From assembly GCA_016926925.1 (NCBI GenBank), contig JAFGNQ010000298.1, forward strand, positions 1-6,203: a stretch of DNA of 6,203 nt, written 5' to 3'. Made by a program: the position numbers and the translations under genes. The DNA is from Candidatus Aminicenantota bacterium. GTDB lineage: Bacteria > Acidobacteriota > Aminicenantia > Aminicenantales > Aminicenantaceae. Below are positions 1 through 5,754 of this stretch, one piece after another; position 1 is the stretch's first letter; each line of letters starts with the position of its first letter. The notes beneath the pieces were generated by a model. It was not told the origin of the DNA and did no database searches. It saw only the letters and a list, made by a program, of their open reading frames with translations.

Positions 1-383
1 AAAGGCTGGCCCGGGAACAACTTTTCCCAGCTATTTTTAAGATATTCCAATGTTCTCCGGACATCATCAGGAAGGATTCTTATTAAAAAATTTTCAAAGC
101 CTTTCGGATAAATGAGTAAAGCGACAGGTTCAATTTTTTGATGTAAAGACCGGAAATGGAAATCTTTCACGACACCGATAACGATTTCTCTTTTCTCGAA
201 TACGACTTTGTCGTAAATGGGGATTATGACCACATGTTCCTTCTCGAATCCCAGGTTTTTCTTTCTTACATAATTCAATTGACTGGATACCACGATCGTG
301 ACGATGATGAAGGCAATGGAGGCTGCAAATTGAGCCACTATCAACACTCTCTTGATTAGGGAAATTCGGGAGCTGCTCGGCAT
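1..383 (-). CDS. MacB/FtsX-type ABC transporter permease, shortened remnant, incomplete at window edge
   Basis: The minus-strand frame is open from an ATG at 383 to the window edge (127 codons seen), with an in-frame TAA three codons upstream. Residues about 9-34 form one hydrophobic membrane segment (LIVAQFAASIAFIIVTIVVS), followed by LNYVRKKNLGFEKEHVVIIP. This is the pattern that opens the second half of large two-module MacB-like permeases (about 800 residues). Directly after it comes IGVVKDFHFRSLHQKIEP, a motif that in full-length relatives I recall lies well over 100 residues further on. Both the N-terminal half (first membrane helix, first periplasmic domain, first FtsX domain) and most of the second periplasmic domain are therefore absent. 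GC content is much lower than in neighbouring genes. Such permeases work with an ATPase in the inner membrane, and none is visible here. It is probably a decaying gene that stayed in frame. A compact functional derivative is possible but less likely. An AAGGA lies only 3 nt before the ATG, a poor ribosome-binding spacing. Confidence 0.72.
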   Translation of the reverse strand, partial: MPSSSRISLIKRVLIVAQFAASIAFIIVTIVVSSQLNYVRKKNLGFEKEHVVIIPIYDKVVFEKREIVIGVVKDFHFRSLHQKIEPVALLIYPKGFENFLIRILPDDVRRTLEYLKNSWEKLFPGQP

Positions 384-492
384 TGTTCCTTAAAAAAAAT
401 TATTTAAATATTCTAGCCAATCCTATCCGCCCATAAATAATGGAAGGCTTGGATATGAGACGACCACAGTATGGACAAAGATCGAGAAAATA

Positions 493-521
493 TTGAACTG
501 CCGGCAGTTTTTATGAATAAT
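493..521 (+). promoter_or_regulatory. Candidate sigma70-type promoter of fhs
   Basis: TTGAAC at 493-498 (4 of 6 matches to TTGACA) is followed by a 17-bp spacer and AATAAT at 516-521 (5 of 6 to TATAAT). Transcription would begin near 528, giving a short leader before the AAAGGAG ribosome binding site at 542-548 and the fhs ATG at 555 (6-nt spacing from GGAG). This is the best promoter-like match in the divergent gap 384-554. It is assigned by eye from consensus and spacing only. No tetrahydrofolate riboswitch-like structure was recognised between it and fhs. Confidence 0.5.
496..509. promoter_or_regulatory. Perfect 14-bp palindrome inside the fhs promoter, possible operator
   Basis: AACTGCCGGCAGTT reads identically on both strands. 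It overlaps the last three bases of the proposed -35 box and fills most of the spacer before the -10 box, a classic place for a dimeric repressor to block RNA polymerase. The symmetry stops abruptly at both ends (G and T flanks). The plus-strand copy is followed by TTT, so a small hairpin with a CCGG loop is another reading, but no plus-strand gene upstream would need a terminator there. No regulator can be named. Confidence 0.4.
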
Positions 522-554
522 TCAAATGAGTAGATTCTAAGAAAGGAGATCCGA

Positions 555-2225
555 ATGCCCGACTCAACGAGTATCAAAAATATACGTTTGAGACCTATCG
601 AAGAAATTGCCGCAAAACTGGGTTTGGATGCACAATCATTAGAGAAATATGGAGAATACAAGGCTAAGATTCCTCCCCAAGCTGTTCCCGGATCCGGGCA
701 GGAACGCGGAAAACTGATCATGGTTACAGCTATGTCGCCGACACCCGCAGGAGAAGGAAAAACGACCACTTCCATAGGATTGGCTGACGCCTTAAACCGG
801 ATGGGCAAGAAGACCACGGCCGCCTTGAGAGAGCCTTCGCTCGGACCTGTCTTCGGCATGAAGGGAGGGGCTACCGGAGGCGGCGCGGCACGGGTAATGC
901 CCAGCGATGAAGTCAACCTCCATTTCACAGGCGATATCCATGCCGTAACCGCTGCCCATAACCTCTTGGCCGCAATGGTCGACAACCGCCTCCACTTTGA
1001 CGGAGCATGCGGGCTTCTCGACTCCCGAACCGTCACTTGGAAACGGGTGCTCGATATGGATGACCGTGTCCTGCGTGAGGTTATTGTCGGCATCGGCGGT
1101 CCCCTGCGCGGTTTGGCCAGAGAAACAGGATTTGACATCACGGCTGCCTCCGAAGTCATGGCCATCCTCTGCCTTGCTAAAGGCCTGGGTGACTTGAAAG
1201 AGAGGCTGGGAAACATCATGATCGGCTATTCCCCCGCTAAGAAACCGATCTTTTCCCGGGATCTCAAGGCTGAGGGGGCTATGGCCGCCTTGCTCAAGGA
1301 TGCAATGAAGCCCAACATTGTCCAGACCCTCGAAGGAACTCCGGTCCTCATCCATGGGGGGCCCTTTGCCAACATCGCTCACGGTACCAGTTCTGTGACG
1401 GCTGCGGATCTGGCTCTGCGGCTCTCTGATTGTGTGGTCACGGAAGCCGGGTTCGGTTCGGACTTGGGAGCGGTCAAGTTCTTCGATATCGTGGTCAGGA
1501 CCGGCCACATCCCGCCTCCGGCCGCCTGCGTCTTGGTGGCCACAATCCGCTCGCTTAAGTACCATGGGGGTGTTGCCCGTGATGATCTCGAGAAGGAGGA
1601 TATTCAGGCTTTGGAAAAAGGCTTCGCCAACCTCCGGAAGCACATCGAGATCCTGAGAACATTCGGCGTTCCCTTTGTGGTGGCCGTGAACAGATTCGCT
1701 GCGGACACGCAGGACGAAATTGACAGGGTATTGGAGTTGTGCCGAGGAGACGGTGTGCGTGCGGCCCTAAGCGATGTCTTCAGCAGGGGAGGTATGGGCG
1801 GCATTGCTTTAGCCGAAGAGATCGTGAAAGCTATGGAGGAGGATGCGCACGATTTCAAGCCCCTCTATTCCCTCGAACTGCCTCTCACCGATAAGATCGA
1901 AACCATCGCTAAAAAGATGTTCGGAGCCAAGGCGGTGGCCATGGAGGGAAAGATCCGGCGGCGGATTCAGCGGATCGAGAGTGAGGGATTTAAAAACCTC
2001 CCTGTCTGTATCGCAAAAACCCAGTATTCTCTCTCAGGCGACGACCAAGCTTTGGGAAGGCCCGAGGGATTTACGTTGATCGTGACGGATGTCTCCCTCA
2101 GCTCGGGAGCGGGTTTTGTGGTTGTCTACTGCGGTGACATCATGACCATGCCCGGATTGCCCAAGGTTCCTGCGGCTGAGAACATCGATATCACTGGAGA
2201 CGGTGAGATAACCGGTTTGTCCTGA
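555..2225 (+). CDS. fhs: Formate-tetrahydrofolate ligase (10-formyl-THF synthetase)
   Basis: A cytoplasmic enzyme that joins formate to tetrahydrofolate using ATP, giving 10-formyl-THF. It is the first C1-THF step of the methyl branch of the Wood-Ljungdahl pathway and is reversible in organisms that oxidise acetyl groups or serine/glycine carbon. The 556 residues match the family's usual length of about 555-560. Visible landmarks are RPIEEIAAKLG near the N-terminus (13-23), the P-loop PTPAGEGKTTT (62-72, K69), LREPSLGP (91-98), the glycine-rich GMKGGATGGG (101-110), NLHFTGD (121-127), TEAGFGSDLG (296-305), VATIRSLKYHGG (328-339), NRF (379-381), CIAKTQYSLSGD (485-496) and TMPGLPKVPAAENID (531-545). 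The start is fixed by AAAGGAG 6 nt upstream. Oddities: the glycine-rich signature has T107 and A111 where Ala and Tyr are usual, S333 replaces Ala in the second signature, and F409 stands where many family members have a folate-stacking Trp. Neither folD nor other C1 genes are adjacent. Family assignment is secure; the direction of flux is not known. Confidence 0.97.
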   Translation: MPDSTSIKNIRLRPIEEIAAKLGLDAQSLEKYGEYKAKIPPQAVPGSGQERGKLIMVTAMSPTPAGEGKTTTSIGLADALNRMGKKTTAALREPSLGPVFGMKGGATGGGAARVMPSDEVNLHFTGDIHAVTAAHNLLAAMVDNRLHFDGACGLLDSRTVTWKRVLDMDDRVLREVIVGIGGPLRGLARETGFDITAASEVMAILCLAKGLGDLKERLGNIMIGYSPAKKPIFSRDLKAEGAMAALLKDAMKPNIVQTLEGTPVLIHGGPFANIAHGTSSVTAADLALRLSDCVVTEAGFGSDLGAVKFFDIVVRTGHIPPPAACVLVATIRSLKYHGGVARDDLEKEDIQALEKGFANLRKHIEILRTFGVPFVVAVNRFAADTQDEIDRVLELCRGDGVRAALSDVFSRGGMGGIALAEEIVKAMEEDAHDFKPLYSLELPLTDKIETIAKKMFGAKAVAMEGKIRRRIQRIESEGFKNLPVCIAKTQYSLSGDDQALGRPEGFTLIVTDVSLSSGAGFVVVYCGDIMTMPGLPKVPAAENIDITGDGEITGLS

Positions 2226-2340
2226 GCGAATGCGGAGTTGCTGAAGTCCTGTTTTTTCCTTTTGAACCGGGGAAACGCGACCCTTCAATCTGAAGAATAA
2301 TGAGAAAATTCGGGGCGGGACAGCGTCCGGATAAGATGGG

Positions 2341-2367
2341 TTTACACTGTATTCCAATTGTGATAAT
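2341..2367 (+). promoter_or_regulatory. Candidate promoter of the thiolase-dehydrogenase pair
   Basis: TTTACA at 2341-2346 (5 of 6 to TTGACA) and GATAAT at 2362-2367 (5 of 6 to TATAAT) are separated by 15 bp. The -10 is preceded by TGT, an extended -10 element that can compensate for a short spacer. An alternative -10, AATAAT at 2365-2370, gives an 18-bp spacer. The thiolase ribosome binding site AAGGAAG (2396-2402) lies 5 nt before its ATG. With the 182-bp gap after fhs, this suggests the thiolase pair can be transcribed independently of fhs. Assigned by eye. Confidence 0.5.
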
Positions 2368-2407
2368 AATAACCTGCATTCATACGATTCTATGAAAGGA
2401 AGAACGC

Positions 2408-3598
2408 ATGTGTGAGCTACGGGATGTTTTTATCGTGGGCGCAGCCCGCACGGCTATCGGGAGTTTTTTGGGAGGATTGAAATCTTTTAAGGCACCGGAT
2501 TTGGGTGGTTTTGCCATCAAAGCCGCCCTAGACAGGGCCGGCGTATCCGGCCGGGATATCGATGAAGTCATCATGGGAAACGTTGTCTCCGCCGGTGTCG
2601 GGCAGGCTCCGGCGAAGCAGGCAATGATGAAAGGGGGAATCCCGGCCAACGTTAACAGTTTTGCCGTCAACAAGGTTTGCGGTTCAGGGCTCAAAGCCGT
2701 CGAGCTTGCAACGCAGTCCGTCTGGCTGGAAAAGAACGAAATGGTCGTGGCCGGGGGTATGGAAAGTATGAGTCAGGCCCCTCATCTCCTCTGGGGGGCG
2801 CGAGAGGGAGTCAAATTCGGAGACATGAAGCTGAAGGATGCCATGATCTACGACGGACTTTGGTGCGCCTTCGACGACCATCACATGGGAATGACCGGTG
2901 AGGTAGTGGCCGAGAAGTACGGCGCTTCTCGTGAGGAACAGGATATCTATGCTGCCAGCAGCCATCAGAAAGCCCTGCATGCCATAGAAAACGGCTACTT
3001 GAAGGACGAAATCATTCCCGTAGAAGTCCCGCAGAGAAAAGGGGATCCCTTGGTATTCGACACGGATGAGGGACCGCGCAAAGACGCCAAGGTGGAAAAG
3101 CTGGCTCATTTAAGGCCGGTTTTCAAGAAAGACGGGACGGTCACTGCCGGAAACGCATCCAGCCTCAACGATGGCGGAGCTGCAGTCGTCGTCGCCTCCG
3201 ATCATGCCGTCAAAGAGAAAAGCCTCACCCCTTTGGTTCGCATTCTAGGGGCGGCTTCGAATGCTTTGGAACCACAGTTGGTCATGTACGCTCCCAAAGG
3301 AGCCATAGAAAAGCTGCTGGCTAACGTCGGCTGGAAAATCGGCGATGTGGACCTCTTCGAGATCAACGAAGCCTTTTCATCGCAAATGGTCGTTTTGATC
3401 AAAGACCTGGGGCTCGACAGAGAGAAGGTCAATGTCCACGGTGGGGCTGTTGCCTTGGGCCATCCCATCGGTGCCACCGGCGCCCGGATCTTGACCACCT
3501 TGATCTATGCCTTAAAACATCGCGGTCTTAAGAAGGGTATCGCAGCGCTGTGTCTCGGCGGCGGAGACGCCATCGCCATGGCCGTGGAAACGGTCTGA
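2408..3598 (+). CDS. atoB: Acetyl-CoA C-acetyltransferase (acetoacetyl-CoA thiolase)
   Basis: Catalyses reversible condensation of two acetyl-CoA to acetoacetyl-CoA plus CoA in the cytoplasm. Length 396 residues is normal for the family. The N-terminal thiolase domain opens with VFIVGAARTAIGSFLGG. The acyl-accepting cysteine is C91 in NKVCGSGLKAV. The C-terminal domain has NEAF (320-323), the signature NVHGGAVALGHPIGATG (342-358) with catalytic H352, and the second catalytic cysteine C382 in LCLGGGDAIA. Methionines M160 (in HHMGMT) and M293 (in LVMYAPKG) appear to match the two residues that keep the acyl pocket short in the Zoogloea enzyme, which favours C4 substrates; this alignment is by eye. 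The closing motif has A388 where Gly is more usual, which the signature permits. AAGGAAG 5 nt upstream supports the start. The dehydrogenase begins 11 nt after the stop. Together they carry acetyl-CoA to 3-hydroxybutyryl-CoA or back. A 3-ketoacyl-CoA thiolase of broader chain length is the main alternative. Confidence 0.95.
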   Translation: MCELRDVFIVGAARTAIGSFLGGLKSFKAPDLGGFAIKAALDRAGVSGRDIDEVIMGNVVSAGVGQAPAKQAMMKGGIPANVNSFAVNKVCGSGLKAVELATQSVWLEKNEMVVAGGMESMSQAPHLLWGAREGVKFGDMKLKDAMIYDGLWCAFDDHHMGMTGEVVAEKYGASREEQDIYAASSHQKALHAIENGYLKDEIIPVEVPQRKGDPLVFDTDEGPRKDAKVEKLAHLRPVFKKDGTVTAGNASSLNDGGAAVVVASDHAVKEKSLTPLVRILGAASNALEPQLVMYAPKGAIEKLLANVGWKIGDVDLFEINEAFSSQMVVLIKDLGLDREKVNVHGGAVALGHPIGATGARILTTLIYALKHRGLKKGIAALCLGGGDAIAMAVETV

Positions 3599-3604
3599 GA
3601 GGAG
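3599..3604 (+). promoter_or_regulatory. Ribosome binding site fixing the dehydrogenase start
   Basis: GAGGAG begins immediately after the thiolase stop codon and lies 5 nt before ATG 3610. It selects this start over the in-frame ATG at 3550, which lies inside the thiolase gene and would add 20 residues (an arginine-rich stretch, MSRRRRRHRH) unlike any family N-terminus. The tight junction points to translational coupling of the two genes. Confidence 0.85.
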
Positions 3605-3609
3605 CGATT

Positions 3610-4461
3610 ATGGATATTGAAAGAATCGGAGTCATCGGTTCCGGGACTATGGGAACGGGAATCACCCAGGTTGCCGCCACGTCCGGCCTGGAAGTCATCC
3701 TCAACGATGTCAGGGAAGAGTTTCTGCAGAGGTCACTCAAGATTATTGACAAAAGCCTCTCCAAACTCATCGAGAAAGGCAGGATCGCAGGAGAAAAGGA
3801 ACCCATCCTCAGCCGGATAAAAACCACAACGCAGCTGGCTGACCTCGAGGGAGCGGAGTTTGTCGTCGAGGCGGTTTTTGAAGACTTCGATGTCAAAAAG
3901 AATGTGCTTACAGAGATCGATAAGATTCTGCCGCCCGCTGTGATCTTGACCTCGAACACGTCTTCGATCTCCATTACCAGACTCGCAGCCCTAACCAACC
4001 GGCCTGCTCAGTTCATGGGAATGCACTTCATGAATCCCGTGCCGTTGATGACGCTCGTGGAATTGATCAAGGGTATGGCCACTTCCGAAGAGACTTTCAG
4101 GGCCGTCAAAGGTTTGACCGAAGCTTTAGGAAAAGTCCCCGTCGAAGCCAACGACTATCCCGGCTTCATCGCCAACCGCATACTCATTCCCATGATCAAT
4201 GAGGCGGCCTATGCACATATGGAAGGGGTGGGTACGGTGGAAGCCATCGATCAAGTGATGAAGCTGGGAATGAACCATCCCATGGGGCCGCTGGCTCTGG
4301 CAGATCTGATAGGCCTGGATGTCTGTTTGGACATCATGAATGTCCTTTACCAAGGATTCAAAGATTCCAAGTACAGGCCTTGTCCCTTACTGCAAAAGAT
4401 GGTGGACGCCGGCTATCTGGGAAGGAAATCCGGAAAGGGATTTTACGACTACGGATCGTGA
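3610..4461 (+). CDS. hbd: 3-hydroxybutyryl-CoA dehydrogenase
   Basis: Interconverts acetoacetyl-CoA and 3-hydroxybutyryl-CoA with NAD(P)H, the step after the thiolase just upstream; cytoplasmic. The 283 residues match the short monofunctional bacterial class (about 280-290), with no crotonase domain fused. The N-terminal Rossmann fold starts at once with IGVIGSGTMGTGI, giving GxGxxG at 10-15. A helical insertion typical of the family covers about 38-70 (RSLKIIDKSLSKLIEKGRI). Catalytic-site candidates are S115/N116 in SNTSSISIT, H139 in GMHFMNP, E151 in LVELIKG and N189 in GFIANRIL. The C-terminal dimerisation domain has NHPMGPLALADLIGLD (222-237) and ends GRKSGKGFYDY. The start at 3610 is chosen because the Rossmann motif begins five residues later and GAGGAG sits 5 nt upstream. 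It is an operon partner of the thiolase. No crotonase, butyryl-CoA dehydrogenase or Etf genes follow, so the rest of any butyrate pathway must lie elsewhere. Confidence 0.96.
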   Translation: MDIERIGVIGSGTMGTGITQVAATSGLEVILNDVREEFLQRSLKIIDKSLSKLIEKGRIAGEKEPILSRIKTTTQLADLEGAEFVVEAVFEDFDVKKNVLTEIDKILPPAVILTSNTSSISITRLAALTNRPAQFMGMHFMNPVPLMTLVELIKGMATSEETFRAVKGLTEALGKVPVEANDYPGFIANRILIPMINEAAYAHMEGVGTVEAIDQVMKLGMNHPMGPLALADLIGLDVCLDIMNVLYQGFKDSKYRPCPLLQKMVDAGYLGRKSGKGFYDYGS

Positions 4462-4561
4462 AGCGTGAGCGTCCGGATAGATTCATCCCGGCAGCGACCG
4501 CATTTTTTAAAAGAGCTTATGGAGAAATTATCAAGCGCAATGAGCGAAGCGAATGGAACTA

Positions 4562-4596
4562 GATCCGGAGTGAGCCGTCTCCTCCGGCATCTTTTT
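4562..4596 (+). terminator. Rho-independent terminator between hbd and recA
   Basis: CCGGAG (4565-4570) pairs with CTCCGG (4582-4587) around an 11-nt loop. GAT (4562-4564) can extend the stem by pairing with ATC (4589-4591) across a single bulged C at 4588, giving nine base pairs. Five T residues follow directly at 4592-4596. It lies 100 bp past the hbd stop and would end the thiolase-hbd transcript. It is also only 44 nt before the recA start codon, so a leader attenuator of recA is an alternative reading. Confidence 0.68.
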
Positions 4597-4629
4597 GTTC
4601 CGGGAGTTTCGATCTCTATGCGATGAAAT

Positions 4630-4636
4630 GGGAGGG
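4630..4636 (+). promoter_or_regulatory. Ribosome binding site fixing the recA start
   Basis: GGGAGGG lies 4-5 nt before ATG 4641. The in-frame ATG at 4623 has no purine-rich site upstream and would add six residues (MKWEGT) translated from the binding site itself, so 4641 is the preferred start. Confidence 0.8.
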
Positions 4637-4640
4637 CACT

Positions 4641-5714
4641 ATGAACGATGAAGCGAAGACAGCAACACAGGAATCAAAAAACAGGGCTATTGAGTCGGCT
4701 CTCTCGCAGATAGAGAAGCAGTTCGGAAAAGGTGCGGTCATGAAGATGGGGCAGAAGAACGCCGCTGTCAAAATCCCGGCCATTCCGACAGGATCCATCT
4801 CCTTTGATTTAAGCTTAGGTATCGGAGGATTTCCCAGGGGGCGCGTTGTCGAAGTGTTCGGACCCGAAGCGACGGGGAAGACCACCCTGGCCCTCCACGT
4901 CATTGCCGAAGCGCAGAAACAGGGAGGGCAGGCCGCCTTCATCGATGCCGAGCATGCCATGGATCCGACCTATGCGGGGAGCGTCGGCGTGGATGTCGAC
5001 AACCTTCTTATCTCCCAGCCGGATTACGGCGAACAGGCCCTCGAAATCGCCGAAGTTCTCGTGCGCAGCGGTGCCGTCGATGTCATCGTTGTCGACTCGG
5101 TGGCTGCCCTCGTGCCCAAGGCGGAGCTCGAAGGCGAGATGGGGGATGCCCACATGGGCTTGCAGGCCCGGCTCATGTCCCAGGCATTGCGGAAATTGAC
5201 GGCCATTGTCAGCCGTTCCAAAACCTGTTTTATATTCGTCAATCAAATCAGGGAAAAGATCGGTTTTTTTCTCGGTAGTCCTGAGACGACCACAGGCGGC
5301 AGGGCGCTCAAGTTCTATGCTTCTTTGCGCGTCGATGTCCGGAGGCTGGCCACCCTCAAAGAAGGGGAGAACGTCATCGGGAACCGGGTTAAGATCAAAA
5401 TCGTAAAGAACAAGATGGCCCCTCCTTTCAAGCTTGCCCAGTTCGACATCATATACGGCGAAGGCATATCCAGAGAGGGAGACCTCATAGATTGCGGATT
5501 GGATGCGGGTTTGGTCGAGAAGGCGGGAACCTGGTACTCCTACAAGGGTGAGCGGTTGGGACAAGGGCGGGAAAACGTCAAAAAGCTTCTCAGAGAAAAT
5601 TCCGAGCTGGCTGCCGAACTCGACAGGGAGATTCGGAAAAGAGTCGGATTGCTCCCCCCGGATCCACCCAAAGAAAGCAAAGAGACCAAGGAAAAGCCTG
5701 CATCCGGTTCCTGA
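4641..5714 (+). CDS. recA: Recombinase RecA
   Basis: The ATP-dependent strand-exchange protein of homologous recombination and co-protease for LexA self-cleavage. It forms filaments on single-stranded DNA in the cytoplasm. The 357 residues match the family (about 340-360). The N-terminal polymerisation helix contains [18 protein letters not shown] (20-37). Walker A is GPEATGKTT (74-82, K80), an Ala-Thr variant of the usual [18 protein letters not shown] is at 101-109 and the Walker B strand [12 protein letters not shown] at 148-159. Loop L2 begins at N201-Q202 and includes E215, T217 and G219-G220. The signature ALKFYAS is at 222-228, with inter-subunit F225. VKNKMAPPF and YGEGIS follow. Oddities: L2 reads IGFFLGSPE where IGVMFGNPE is typical, so the position of E. 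coli F203 is Leu. The C-terminal tail ([17 protein letters not shown]) has equal numbers of acidic and basic residues rather than the acidic tail seen in E. coli. No CTGT-N8-ACAG or GAAC-N4-GTTC SOS box is visible upstream. The usual neighbour recX is absent; tspO follows after 40 bp. Identity is certain. Confidence 0.98.
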   Translation: MNDEAKTATQESKNRAIESALSQIEKQFGKGAVMKMGQKNAAVKIPAIPTGSISFDLSLGIGGFPRGRVVEVFGPEATGKTTLALHVIAEAQKQGGQAAFIDAEHAMDPTYAGSVGVDVDNLLISQPDYGEQALEIAEVLVRSGAVDVIVVDSVAALVPKAELEGEMGDAHMGLQARLMSQALRKLTAIVSRSKTCFIFVNQIREKIGFFLGSPETTTGGRALKFYASLRVDVRRLATLKEGENVIGNRVKIKIVKNKMAPPFKLAQFDIIYGEGISREGDLIDCGLDAGLVEKAGTWYSYKGERLGQGRENVKKLLRENSELAAELDREIRKRVGLLPPDPPKESKETKEKPASGS

Positions 5715-5754
5715 CCGGCAAAAGCTTTTCGACTCATCATAGGAGAAAGAAATT

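Noticed and set aside
156..359. 67-residue plus-strand open frame
   Set aside because: It is antisense to the permease remnant, whose minus-strand frame shows clear family motifs. This frame has no recognisable motif or ribosome binding site.
413..1643. Long minus-strand frames (268 and 283 residues) across fhs
   Set aside because: They are antisense to an unambiguous full-length fhs gene, have low-complexity Ser/Pro/Arg composition and resemble no family. They are typical shadow frames of a GC-rich gene.
2234..2257. Possible terminator after fhs (GGAGTT...AAGTCC then six T)
   Set aside because: The stem is only three GC/AT pairs, a G-G mismatch and two more pairs, with two bases before the T-run. 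It is too weak to call, although the T-run position is suggestive.
3550..3609. Upstream ATG extending the dehydrogenase by 20 residues
   Set aside because: It would overlap the thiolase coding sequence, adds an arginine-rich stretch foreign to the family, and ignores the strong GAGGAG before ATG 3610.
4466..4508. Hairpin CCGGAT/ATCCCGG followed by TTTTTT
   Set aside because: The stem has a bulge and the T-run begins about 15 nt after it, too far for intrinsic termination. The hairpin at 4562-4596 is much better.
4380..4562. 60-residue plus-strand frame overlapping the hbd end and running into the gap
   Set aside because: More than half is out-of-frame hbd sequence. The rest shows no motif and there is no ribosome binding site before its ATG, so a separate gene is not supported.
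4815..5564. 249-residue minus-strand frame across recA
   Set aside because: It lies entirely antisense to recA, has no motif and no ribosome binding site. It is a shadow frame.
5721..5730. AAAAGCTTTT palindrome between recA and tspO as a terminator
   Set aside because: It is AT-rich with a restriction-site-like centre and no room for a loop plus T-tract, so it would not form a stable terminator.
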